Shown one piece after another: positions 1-8,580 of a DNA stretch of 9,358 bases. Origin of the DNA: a bacterium (GTDB lineage: Bacteria; Krumholzibacteriota; Krumholzibacteria; LZORAL124-64-63). A model generated the notes under the pieces. The model searched no databases, had not been told where the DNA came from, and worked only from the letters and a program-made list of their open reading frames with translations. The stretch's first letter is position 1; each line of letters starts with the position of its first letter. The stretch is from assembly GCA_016873405.1 (NCBI GenBank), contig VGXH01000044.1:1-9358 (forward strand), written 5' to 3'. Made by a program: the position numbers and the translations under genes.

Positions 1-304
1 CCCCCGTCGTGCCGGCGCTGTCGTCCCAGATCCGCAGCGTGACCGTCTGCGTGGCTCCCGAGCCGCCGAACAGCAGCTGGACGCGCGTGACGGCCAGGGG
101 AAACGGGCCGGACGGAACCAGGCGCACCGCGCCCGACTCGCCGGCGGCGAAGCCGCCCTGGAAGCTCGCGAACTGGCCGGCGGCGAAACCGTCGTTCTGC
201 AGCAGGGTTTCCTGGGCGAGGGCCGGAGACAGGCACACGGCCAGCGCCAGGATGGGCAGCCAAGCCGAAAAACGGCAGGGACGAAGGCGAGGCTGGGCGG
301 ACAT
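1..304 (-). CDS. Secreted protein of unknown function, N-terminal part (runs off left edge)
   Basis: The visible 101 residues begin with a clear Sec signal peptide: a basic n-region with Arg at 6, 8 and 11, a hydrophobic core (AWLPILALAVCLSPALA) and an ALA-Q cleavage site near residue 31. The mature part begins QETLLQNDGF and then has two similar short pieces, FAAGQFASFQGG and FAAGEsGAVRL, followed by alternating hydrophobic beta-strand-like segments ending in VTLRIWDDSAGT. This looks like the start of an all-beta extracytoplasmic domain of the kind found in uncharacterised surface proteins of diderm bacteria; no enzyme motif is visible. The ATG at 302-304 is chosen because a GGAGG ribosome site sits 7 nt upstream and the signal peptide starts there. 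The gene has its own predicted promoter, so it is probably not co-transcribed with leuS. The function is unknown and the C-terminus lies outside the window. Confidence 0.85.
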   Translation of the reverse strand, partial: MSAQPRLRPCRFSAWLPILALAVCLSPALAQETLLQNDGFAAGQFASFQGGFAAGESGAVRLVPSGPFPLAVTRVQLLFGGSGATQTVTLRIWDDSAGTTG

Positions 305-311
305 GGTGGAA

Positions 312-316
312 CCTCC
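312..316 (-). promoter_or_regulatory. Ribosome binding site of the secreted-protein gene
   Basis: On the minus strand this reads GGAGG, separated by 7 nt from the ATG at 302-304. It fixes the start of the signal-peptide protein. Confidence 0.8.
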
Positions 317-333
317 GGGTGCGGGAAACCGGC

Positions 334-354
334 CGGCGTCGAATCACGACGCCG
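334..354 (-). other. Perfect 8-bp stem-loop in the leader of the secreted-protein gene
   Basis: CGGCGTCG at 334-341 pairs perfectly with CGACGCCG at 347-354 around a 5-nt AATCA loop (plus-strand letters). On the minus strand it begins about 3 nt after the predicted transcription start and ends about 17 nt before the ribosome site. It could be a 5' stabilising hairpin of this mRNA. It could instead be a leuS terminator, as it lies 61 nt past the leuS stop, but no run of T follows it on the minus strand. Confidence 0.5.
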
Positions 355-363
355 ACCATCCCG

Positions 364-393
364 ATCATACCCCGGGTGGCAGCGCCGCGTCAA
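364..393 (-). promoter_or_regulatory. Predicted sigma70-type promoter for the secreted-protein gene
   Basis: The minus strand has TTGACG (388-393, 5 of 6 matches to the -35 consensus), an 18-nt spacer, and TATGAT (364-369, 5 of 6 matches to the -10 consensus). The predicted start of transcription is near 357, giving a leader of about 50 nt. The match stands out because the surrounding DNA is extremely GC-rich. It lies between the leuS stop and the next start codon, in the right orientation. Confidence 0.65.
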
Positions 394-414
394 ACCGCCG
401 CGGCCGCCCGCCCT

Positions 415-2847
<2,433 letters not shown>

Positions 2848-2852
2848 CGCGG

Positions 2853-2858
2853 TCCTCA
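2853..2858 (-). promoter_or_regulatory. Ribosome binding site of leuS
   Basis: On the minus strand this reads TGAGGA, 5 nt before the ATG at 2845-2847. It supports this start over the longer in-frame extension upstream. Confidence 0.7.
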
Positions 2859-2871
2859 CGGGGCAGGGTGG

Positions 2872-2890
2872 CCGCCCCGGCGCGGGGCGG
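2872..2890 (-). other. Perfect 8-bp GC stem-loop in the leuS leader
   Basis: CCGCCCCG at 2872-2879 pairs perfectly with CGGGGCGG at 2883-2890 around a 3-nt loop. It lies between the predicted leuS promoter and its ribosome site, about 9 nt after the predicted transcription start and 24 nt before the ATG. No T run follows on the minus strand, so a simple intrinsic terminator is unlikely. I see no T-box features and no leucine-codon leader peptide. Confidence 0.5.
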
Positions 2891-2905
2891 ACGGCGCGAG
2901 CGGGG

Positions 2906-2934
2906 AATATGCGCCATGGCCCCGGATCTGACAA
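2906..2934 (-). promoter_or_regulatory. leuS: Predicted sigma70-type promoter for leuS
   Basis: The minus strand has TTGTCA (2929-2934, 5 of 6 matches to the -35 consensus), a 17-nt spacer and CATATT (2906-2911, 4 of 6 matches to the -10 consensus). Transcription would start near 2899, giving a leader of about 50 nt. It falls in the 125-nt gap between the anti-sigma stop and leuS and includes one of the few AT-rich patches in the region. Confidence 0.5.
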
Positions 2935-2972
2935 CCGGCGGACCGGCCCCGGCCGGCGGGTCAAGGGACGCG

Positions 2973-3620
2973 TCAGCGGGCGGGAGCGGCCTCGAGGCCG
3001 GAGGCCGCCAGTTCGCGGCTGCCGGCAGACGCGCGCACGCGGCAGAGGGCGCCGGCGGGCACGCGCGCCGGGGATCCGCGCAGGCCGTCGATGATCGCCA
3101 GCGTGTCGAGGTCGGCGGTGTACAGTTCCAGACGATAGCCCTTCGCCCCGGCCACCGGAAGCCACGTCACCGTCAGGCTGTCCCCCGCCGCGGGTGTGAA
3201 GACGAGCGCCAGCGGCGCCGTCGCCGGCTGCGAGCCGCCGCGCAGGCGGCCGCTCGGGGCCACGTCTCCCGGCGGCTCGATTCCCGTCAGCAGGACCACC
3301 AGCGCCGCCGCGGCGGCCAGCCCGGCCGTCCAGCCCCACTGCCGCGCGCCCAGGGCCGGGCGCGCGGGCGCCGGCCGGCGCCGGGTTCGCCGGACGGTCG
3401 TCCGCGCGCCGGTCAGCGTGGCCGTCGCGGCGGCGAGCCGGCTCTCGGCGGCCGCGCGCTCGGCGGCGGGAATCGTGTCGTCGCCGGCCAGAAACGCCAG
3501 CGCCGACCGCAGCAGCGCATCGCACCGCGGGCAGGCGGCCGCCGCGCGCCGGCGCTCGTCCGCGGCCGGCAGTTCCAGCAGCGCCACGAGTTCGTTCGGC
3601 TCCAGACACCTGTGGCTCAC
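2973..3620 (-). CDS. Anti-sigma-like membrane protein with Cys-pair N-terminus and extracytoplasmic FN3-like domain
   Basis: A 215-residue protein whose N-terminus ([14 protein letters not shown], then CPRC at 30-33) has the shape of zinc-finger anti-sigma domains that hold an ECF sigma factor at the membrane. The His that normally lies four residues before the first Cys of the pair is Ala here (26); Cys5 and His3 are other possible ligands. A basic stretch (RRTRRR at 77-82) precedes one transmembrane helix at about 95-114, so the N-terminus is predicted cytoplasmic and the C-terminus outside the inner membrane. Residues about 136-210 ([19 protein letters not shown] and following strands) look like a fibronectin type III fold. 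The GTG at 3618-3620 is chosen because GGAGGG lies 6 nt upstream and its reading overlaps the sigma stop by 4 nt (GTGA), typical of translational coupling. The role as anti-sigma factor is inferred from position and architecture. Confidence 0.8.
   Translation of the reverse strand: MSHRCLEPNELVALLELPAADERRRAAAACPRCDALLRSALAFLAGDDTIPAAERAAAESRLAAATATLTGARTTVRRTRRRPAPARPALGARQWGWTAGLAAAAALVVLLTGIEPPGDVAPSGRLRGGSQPATAPLALVFTPAAGDSLTVTWLPVAGAKGYRLELYTADLDTLAIIDGLRGSPARVPAGALCRVRASAGSRELAASGLEAAPAR
3617..3620 (-). other. GTGA stop/start overlap joining sigma and anti-sigma genes
   Basis: The sigma gene's TGA (3617-3619) and the anti-sigma GTG (3618-3620) share bases. This predicts coupled translation and near-equal supply of the two proteins. 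Confidence 0.85.
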
Positions 3621-4252
3621 GTTGATCCCTCCGATCCCGGGGCGGCGTCCTCCGCTCCCCGAGCTGCGTCCCGGTTGGGGTCCCGTCGTGAGCGGGCGGC
3701 CCGCAGTTTCCGGCGCGCCGTCTGCAGCAATCCGCGCGCCCCGCTCGCCGTGTCGAGTCCCAGCACGCGGGTGATCTCGTCCACGGGCATCCTCTCGCCG
3801 CAGCGCAGCCAGACCGCGCGCTGCTCCTGCGGATCGAGGTGGTCCCGCACCAGCGCCAGCAGCGCCGCGCGCTCCTGCTCGTCCTCGTAGACCGCGGCCG
3901 GATCCGGCCGCGGGTCCGGCAGTTCCTCCAGCAGGCTCTCGTCCTCGCCCGCCGGCGGCCGCGACCGCGCGGCGCGCAGGCAGGCGTGGCGGGTGATCAC
4001 GAACAGCCAGCCCCCGAACGGCGCTTTGCCCTCCCAGGTCGCCAACGAGCGCCAGGCCGCAAGCAGCACGTCCTGCGCCAGGTCCAGCGCCTGCTCCGGA
4101 TCGTGCCGGTAGCGCCGACACCAGCCGTAGACGCGGCCGTGATAGCGGCCGAACAGCTCGCCGGCCGCAGCCTCGGCCGCGGCGCCCCCGCCGCGGATCG
4201 CGGCCACGAGTTCGGCGTCGTCTGCCCGCGCCAGCCCAGCCGCCTCACTCAT
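3617..4252 (-). CDS. ECF-type RNA polymerase sigma factor
   Basis: A 211-residue two-domain sigma factor that would direct RNA polymerase to its own set of promoters. Region 2 spans about 30-97: [16 protein letters not shown], then the polymerase-binding helix [14 protein letters not shown] (57-70), then the promoter-melting part [20 protein letters not shown]. An acidic linker (about 103-127) is followed by region 4 at about 135-187 ([17 protein letters not shown], then DEITRVLGL and [12 protein letters not shown]), the helix-turn-helix that reads the -35 element. No region 1 or 3 is present, as expected for the ECF group. A charged tail of about 25 residues follows region 4. The ATG at 4250-4252 follows a GAGG site by 7 nt and overlaps the CHAT stop by 4 nt (ATGA). 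The next gene is a probable anti-sigma factor, the usual ECF arrangement. Target genes cannot be read from this window; self-activation of the operon is possible. Confidence 0.93.
   Translation of the reverse strand: MSEAAGLARADDAELVAAIRGGGAAAEAAAGELFGRYHGRVYGWCRRYRHDPEQALDLAQDVLLAAWRSLATWEGKAPFGGWLFVITRHACLRAARSRPPAGEDESLLEELPDPRPDPAAVYEDEQERAALLALVRDHLDPQEQRAVWLRCGERMPVDEITRVLGLDTASGARGLLQTARRKLRAARSRRDPNRDAARGAEDAAPGSEGST
3627..3632 (-). promoter_or_regulatory. Ribosome binding site deciding the anti-sigma GTG start
   Basis: On the minus strand this reads GGAGGG, 6 nt before the GTG and inside the end of the sigma gene. It is the main reason for choosing the GTG start over in-frame codons upstream. 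Confidence 0.75.
4249..4252 (-). other. ATGA stop/start overlap joining CHAT and sigma genes
   Basis: The CHAT gene's TGA (4249-4251) and the sigma ATG (4250-4252) overlap. A GAGG site for the sigma gene (4260-4263) lies inside the CHAT coding end. This ties the protease-like gene to the sigma/anti-sigma pair in one translational unit. Confidence 0.9.
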
Positions 4253-7041
4253 GGAAGAGCCTCGCCGGGTCCGGAAATCACAGGCGAGCCGCGGCGACGC
4301 GCCCGCCCCGCCAGCACCCCCGCCACCGCCGCCCCGCACAGCAGCGCCGCGCCGGCCACGACCGCCGGCCGCGCGCCCTGGCGTTCGACCGGCACCACGA
4401 GGGCGCCGTCGCCGACCACCACGAACGCGGCCCAATGGCGCGGAGCCGCCGTCGCCGGGCGCGAGGCCAGATCGCGTCGTGCCGTGGCCAGGGCCGTCGC
4501 GACCGGCGCGCCGGCGGACAGCTCGCGGTAGAAGACCGCCATCAACCGCGCGGCGACCTCGTCATCGACATCCCACAGCGAGGCGACCACGGCCCGCGAA
4601 CCGGCGGCCAGGAAGGCGCCGCTGAGCCCGAGCACTCCTTCACCGGTGAGCGCCTGCCCGGCAGCCGAAGAGCAGCCCGACAGCACGGCCAGCGGCACGG
4701 CCAGCGGGTGGGCCGCTATCTCGGCGCTCGTCAGCCACAACGCCTGGCCGCCGGGCCCGGTGCCGACGCGCAGGCGCGAGTTCCACGGCCGCTGGTCGAA
4801 AGCCTCCGAATGCGCAGCCACGTGCAGGACCGCCGCCCCGGCGGCGGGCGCCAGCAGGCCGTCCTCGTCGTCGGCCTTGGCCGCGCGCAACCTGCTCACC
4901 GGCCGGTATCGGCGTTCCAGCCGGCGCGCCTCGCGCCCGGCGCCGGGCAGGCGCTCGCCGACGGAGGCTTCGTCGTCGCCCAGCAGCGCGATGCCGCGCA
5001 CGCGGTCGCCGGCGGCCGCGCGCACGCGCAGCAGCACGCCGGCCGAGGGCACGCGCGTGACCTCGCCGCCGGCCGGCGCGGCAGTTCCCGGCGCGCCCGG
5101 CGAAAGCAGCATCTCGAACGGCACGCGGTTGAGGAATCCGTCCGCGGCGATCAGCACGCCGGTGGCGCCAGCCAGTTCGCCGGCGCACGGACCCAGCAGG
5201 TCGGCGCCCAGCCGGCGCGCGGCGGCGTCGTGGGCGGGAGCGGCGTCCGCGGCGGGCGCCGGCGTCGCGACCAGGTCGCTGAACAACGAGGCGCGATCGC
5301 GCAGTTCGGCCGCCGGCGGCAGCGCGAAGGCGCGGCAGGCGTCGCGCGTGACCGCGAACACCCAGGATCTGTCCGCGCCAAGGTAGTAGTCGAGCAGGAT
5401 CTCGCCCGGGCGCAGCGCCGCCCGCTGCACATCCGCCAGCGTGGCCGGGACGAGGGCCGTGGAGGCCTCCGGCGAGAACGCATCCGGTCCGAGCCGTCGT
5501 TCGAGGAGCGTGCGGGCCTTGTAGCCCTGGAGCAGATCGAAGACCTCGCCCGCGGCGGCGGCGCCCGCGGGGCCGCGCCGCTCCCGCCATTGCGGGTCGC
5601 GCGGCACCGCGCGCACCGCTTCCCACAGCGCGCGGGCCTCGTGCAGCAGGGCCAGCGCCCGCGACGGGCGGGCGCCCGTAGCCCGGGCCAGGTCGCGCTC
5701 GCAGACGGCCATCTCGACCAGCGCGGCCAACTCGTCCGCGCGGAACCCGCCGGCGCGCAATTGCTCGCGCGCGGCCGCGGCCGCGACGAGGCCCGCCGCC
5801 GGCTGCCCGTTCGCGCGGCGGGCGTGAGCCTGCGCGAGCCGCAGGCGGGCCGCCAGGTAGTCGTCCCCGGCGGCCGGCCACGCGGCGGCCAGGCTGTCGG
5901 CCAGCGCGCCGGCGCGCGCGGCCTCGCCGGCGGCCAGCAGCGATGCCACGAAATCGAGCGCCGCCTCCGGGCCTTCCCGGCCGGCGTCGGCGCCGAGATC
6001 CAGGATCCCGCGCCACAGCCCGCGCGCGAGCGCCCGCTGGCCGTGCGCCTGCTCGAATACGGCCAACTGCCCGAGCACCTGCGCCTCCTGCTCGCGGTAG
6101 CCGCCCTCGCGGCAGCGGGCCAACGCCGCCTCCAGGTCGGTGCGCGCCTCGTCGAAGCGGCCCAGCGCCATGCGCGCCAAGGCCAGGTTCACGGTGGGCG
6201 TGATGAACGCGACCGGATCGGCGGCGGCGCGCTTGCGGTCCAGGGCGCGTTCCCAGTAGCGGACCGCCAGTCCGGGATCGCCCGCCTGGTATTCGTAGCT
6301 GCCGAGGTTGTTCAGGGCGTAGCCGATCACGCGAGCGTTGCCCTGGCGCTCTCCCTCGGCCACGATCCGCTCGTAGAGGCGGCGCATCTGAGCATAGCGA
6401 CCCAACGCGCCCAGCGCCCGCGCCAGCCCGACCTGCGCGTCCAGGGCGATGGCCGTCTCGCCGGCGCCGATGAACAGGTCCACCGAGCGCTCGTAGGCGG
6501 CGCGCGCGTCGGCGGCATCGCCCCGGCCCAGCGCCTGGTAGGCCAGTCCCATCAGCGCGTAGGCCTCCTCGCGCCGATCGCCGGCGGCGCGGGCGTCGTC
6601 GCGGAGCGCCGTGTAGACCTCCGTCGCCTCCGTCGATCGCCCCTGGCTCAGCAGCGAGAAGCCCAGCCAGCGCCGGGCCAACCGGGCGGGACCCGCGGCG
6701 GCGAACGACTCGGCCAGGGCGATGGCGCGTCGGGCGGAGCGCTCGGCCTCACGCGGCCGGCCGGTCATGGCCTCGCCGCCGGCTTCGTGAAGGCGCGCCC
6801 GCAGTTCGAGGCGCTCGTCCCCGGTGGCCAGCGCGGCCGCGAGGACCGGACGCACGATCGCCAGCGTCGAGTCGGGGGCCCCGGCCCGCAGCTGGCGATC
6901 TGCGCGCGCGAACAGCGAATCCAGCCCGGCGGGCCCGGGCAGGCGGAACGCCGCGGCCGCGGGTGGCGCCGTCGCCGGACTGTCCGCCGCCGGCGCGAGC
7001 AGCGCGACGATCAGGGCCGGCAAGAGGTTCCAGACGATCAC
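4249..7041 (-). CDS. TPR-CHAT caspase-like protein with N-terminal signal and C-terminal membrane anchor
   Basis: A 930-residue protein. Residues 4-18 form a hydrophobic N-terminal segment (signal peptide or anchor) with no basic residue before it, which is unusual. About 77-450 is all-helical TPR repeats, clearest at 121-151, 161-190, 240-270 and 281-312; TPRs bind partner proteins. The CHAT domain fills about 540-880: LHVAAHS with catalytic-type His744, LAVLSGCSSAAG with Cys790, GEGVLGLSGAFLAAGSRAVV, SLWDVDDEVAARLMAVFY and the closing HWAAFVVVGD. His/Cys are the dyad of caspase-like (clan CD) peptidases, so protease activity is plausible. The usual Gly after the His is Ser. A transmembrane helix at about 891-911, followed by RARRR, would leave the CHAT domain outside the inner membrane with a short cytoplasmic tail. 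The GTG at 7039-7041 is the only start after the in-frame TAG of the upstream gene; its ribosome site is weak, so coupling to the ferritin-like gene 24 nt upstream is possible. The substrate is unknown. Confidence 0.9.
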   Translation of the reverse strand: MIVWNLLPALIVALLAPAADSPATAPPAAAAFRLPGPAGLDSLFARADRQLRAGAPDSTLAIVRPVLAAALATGDERLELRARLHEAGGEAMTGRPREAERSARRAIALAESFAAAGPARLARRWLGFSLLSQGRSTEATEVYTALRDDARAAGDRREEAYALMGLAYQALGRGDAADARAAYERSVDLFIGAGETAIALDAQVGLARALGALGRYAQMRRLYERIVAEGERQGNARVIGYALNNLGSYEYQAGDPGLAVRYWERALDRKRAAADPVAFITPTVNLALARMALGRFDEARTDLEAALARCREGGYREQEAQVLGQLAVFEQAHGQRALARGLWRGILDLGADAGREGPEAALDFVASLLAAGEAARAGALADSLAAAWPAAGDDYLAARLRLAQAHARRANGQPAAGLVAAAAAREQLRAGGFRADELAALVEMAVCERDLARATGARPSRALALLHEARALWEAVRAVPRDPQWRERRGPAGAAAAGEVFDLLQGYKARTLLERRLGPDAFSPEASTALVPATLADVQRAALRPGEILLDYYLGADRSWVFAVTRDACRAFALPPAAELRDRASLFSDLVATPAPAADAAPAHDAAARRLGADLLGPCAGELAGATGVLIAADGFLNRVPFEMLLSPGAPGTAAPAGGEVTRVPSAGVLLRVRAAAGDRVRGIALLGDDEASVGERLPGAGREARRLERRYRPVSRLRAAKADDEDGLLAPAAGAAVLHVAAHSEAFDQRPWNSRLRVGTGPGGQALWLTSAEIAAHPLAVPLAVLSGCSSAAGQALTGEGVLGLSGAFLAAGSRAVVASLWDVDDEVAARLMAVFYRELSAGAPVATALATARRDLASRPATAAPRHWAAFVVVGDGALVVPVERQGARPAVVAGAALLCGAAVAGVLAGRARRRGSPVISGPGEALP

Positions 7042-7065
7042 GCCGCCACACCGTCCGGCTCGAGG

Positions 7066-7581
7066 CTACATGGGCGAGAAGCCCTGGTCCGCCCAGTACG
7101 CGTCCTGGTAGATCTTCTCCAACTCGAGCAGCTGCGCGAGGTGGCCGTCCTCCCACTCCACAAGCCAGGTGAACAGTTGCTTGAGATCGGGATCGTCGGT
7201 GCGCGCGGCATGCTCCTTGTAGTAGGCGATGGCCTTGTTCTCCAGGTCGCAGCCGATGCTGATGACGGCCATCTCGAAGCTGCCCTTGCGGACGGCCTTC
7301 TTGAAATCGTCGCTGATCACGGCCTGCGAGCCGTGGTCCACCTCGGCCGGGTTCAGGCCCGCCAGGTTCAGCCTGCCGTCGGACAGCAGATGCTTGTACT
7401 GCGTGGTCAGGATGCGCACATGGTCGTCCTCGTCGCGCGCCAGCATCTCGAACATCGCGCGCGCGGCCGGGTCGGCGGCCTGCTCCGCCGCGTGGCTGTA
7501 GAGCTGCTGCCCCTTGACCTCGACCATCACCGCGTCCTTGACCGCCTTGAGCAGCGCTTCCTTCCTCTGGGCTTCGTTCAT
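7066..7581 (-). CDS. Ferritin-like diiron protein (rubrerythrin-type, without rubredoxin domain)
   Basis: A 171-residue four-helix-bundle protein. The diiron ligand pattern is visible: Glu21, then E-x-x-H at 51-54 (EDDH), Glu114, and a second E-x-x-H at 144-147 (EDGH). These are the positions expected in rubrerythrin-like proteins, which reduce hydrogen peroxide or handle iron in the cytoplasm. The C-terminal rubredoxin domain of classical rubrerythrins, with its two CxxC pairs, is absent, so electrons would have to come from another protein. No signal peptide or membrane segment is seen. The ATG at 7579-7581 is chosen because GGGAGG lies 6 nt upstream. The gene sits 56 nt after the MCE gene and 24 nt before the CHAT gene on the same strand, so it may share their transcript. 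The exact reaction (peroxidase, iron storage or other) cannot be told from sequence alone. Confidence 0.9.
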   Translation of the reverse strand: MNEAQRKEALLKAVKDAVMVEVKGQQLYSHAAEQAADPAARAMFEMLARDEDDHVRILTTQYKHLLSDGRLNLAGLNPAEVDHGSQAVISDDFKKAVRKGSFEMAVISIGCDLENKAIAYYKEHAARTDDPDLKQLFTWLVEWEDGHLAQLLELEKIYQDAYWADQGFSPM

Positions 7582-7587
7582 CTCGTT

Positions 7588-7593
7588 CCTCCC
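7588..7593 (-). promoter_or_regulatory. Ribosome binding site of the ferritin-like gene
   Basis: On the minus strand this reads GGGAGG, 6 nt before the ATG at 7579-7581. The reading frame is open for a long way upstream, so this site is what decides the start. Confidence 0.8.
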
Positions 7594-7637
7594 GTTGCCG
7601 CGACCGGCGGCGCCGGCGCGTGTCGCTTCCACCCGTC

Positions 7638-8531
7638 CTAGAAATCGATGATGTTCAGCTTGAAGTACTTCTTCGGGTTGCGCCGCAGATCGTCCAGCAG
7701 GCGCTGCACCGAGGTCAGCGTCGAGTCCGTGCGCGTGTACAGGGCCGGGTCGTTGAGCAGCATGGCCGCCGAGCCGCCGCCCTCGTCCAGCTTGGCCAGC
7801 AGCGAGTTCATCTTCCTCGTCGTCGCGCTCAATCCCTCCAGCAGCGAGTCGGCGGCGACCGCGGCGGAAGCCGCGCCCGACACCGCGTCGTCCAGGCGCC
7901 CGGAGTCCAACAGCCGGCGCATCGCCGTCGTCGACGCCCTCAGGTCGTCGAGAATCACCGTCACGTCCTGGTGGTTCTGCTCGACCATGCGGTCGACCTT
8001 CGCCAGGGTCACGTGCGCCTGCGCCAGCGTCTCGACGACCTGTCCCTCCTTGCGGACCTCCTCGAGCAGCGCCGTGACCTGCCCGGTCAGCACGCGCATC
8101 TCGGCCAGCGCGGCGCCGGCCGCGTCGGTGACCGCCGCGATGGTCCCGGCGGCGCGCCCCGGGAAGATGTGCCCCTCCTGCACCGGGTTGCCCGTGCCGG
8201 GATCGATCTCGATCACGACCTCGCCGACGATGCCCTTCTCGCCGAGGGTCACGGTCGCGTCGTCGCACAACTTCACGGCGTCCGCGAGTTGCATCTCGAC
8301 GCGCACGGCCTGTGGCAGGATCCGCAGGTCGGAGACCTCGCCCATGCGGATGCCGCGGACCTGCACCCGGTCGCCCACGCGCAGCCCTTCGACCTGCGGG
8401 AAGTCGGCCTGATACATCAGCGAACCCTTGCGCAGGTCGATGTTCTTCAGCCAGAGCATGCCCCAGACCAGCACCGCCACCGCGATGATGGTCACCAGAC
8501 CGACCTGGACTTCGTTGAGTCTGCCTCGCAT
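7638..8531 (-). CDS. mlaD: MCE-domain lipid transport protein (MlaD family)
   Basis: A 297-residue protein with a short basic N-terminus (MRGRLNEVQ), one transmembrane helix at about 8-28, and an MCE domain at about 37-115 (YQADFPQVEGLRVGDRVQVRGIRMGEV through GEKGIVGEVVIEIDPGTG). MCE proteins form rings in the periplasm, held in the inner membrane, that pass phospholipids between the membranes together with an MlaE permease and MlaF ATPase. Residues about 135-285 are predicted long alpha helix, as in larger MCE proteins whose helices form a tube; the end, NPKKYFKLNIIDF, resembles that of many such proteins. The ATG at 8529-8531 is chosen over a GTG at 8565-8567 because it gives the usual MCE N-terminus and has a purine-rich GGGGGGAAG just upstream. 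It follows the ATPase gene by 49 nt, the expected mla order. Confidence 0.93.
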   Translation of the reverse strand: MRGRLNEVQVGLVTIIAVAVLVWGMLWLKNIDLRKGSLMYQADFPQVEGLRVGDRVQVRGIRMGEVSDLRILPQAVRVEMQLADAVKLCDDATVTLGEKGIVGEVVIEIDPGTGNPVQEGHIFPGRAAGTIAAVTDAAGAALAEMRVLTGQVTALLEEVRKEGQVVETLAQAHVTLAKVDRMVEQNHQDVTVILDDLRASTTAMRRLLDSGRLDDAVSGAASAAVAADSLLEGLSATTRKMNSLLAKLDEGGGSAAMLLNDPALYTRTDSTLTSVQRLLDDLRRNPKKYFKLNIIDF

Positions 8532-8580
8532 CGGCTTCCCCCCGGGCCCGGCGGCGGCGCGCGCCACTGCCCCGTTGCGG

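Noticed and set aside
2943..2956. Palindrome CCGGCCCCGGCCGG as a terminator after the anti-sigma gene
   Set aside because: Only about 5 bp of stem can form with a 4-nt loop, no T run follows on the minus strand, and such palindromes are common by chance at this GC content.
2848..3609. Upstream in-frame extension of leuS to 3609
   Set aside because: The extra 254 residues run through the promoter gap and out of frame through the anti-sigma gene. They are Arg/Gly-rich with no homology, and the ATG at 2847 has a ribosome site and a typical LeuRS N-terminus.
4249..7041. Link of the TPR-CHAT protein to a type III-E CRISPR system
   Set aside because: No CRISPR repeats, Cas genes or gRAMP-like gene are in the window, and this protein appears membrane-anchored, unlike the CRISPR-linked form.
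4435..7641. Open frame of 1068 codons on the plus strand opposite the CHAT gene
   Set aside because: Low-complexity Arg/Gly/Ala/Gln product with no domain, fully antisense to a gene with intact CHAT motifs.
7582..8268. Upstream in-frame extension of the ferritin-like gene
   Set aside because: It reads out of frame through the MCE gene and gives Arg/Gly-rich sequence. The ATG at 7581 has a good ribosome site.
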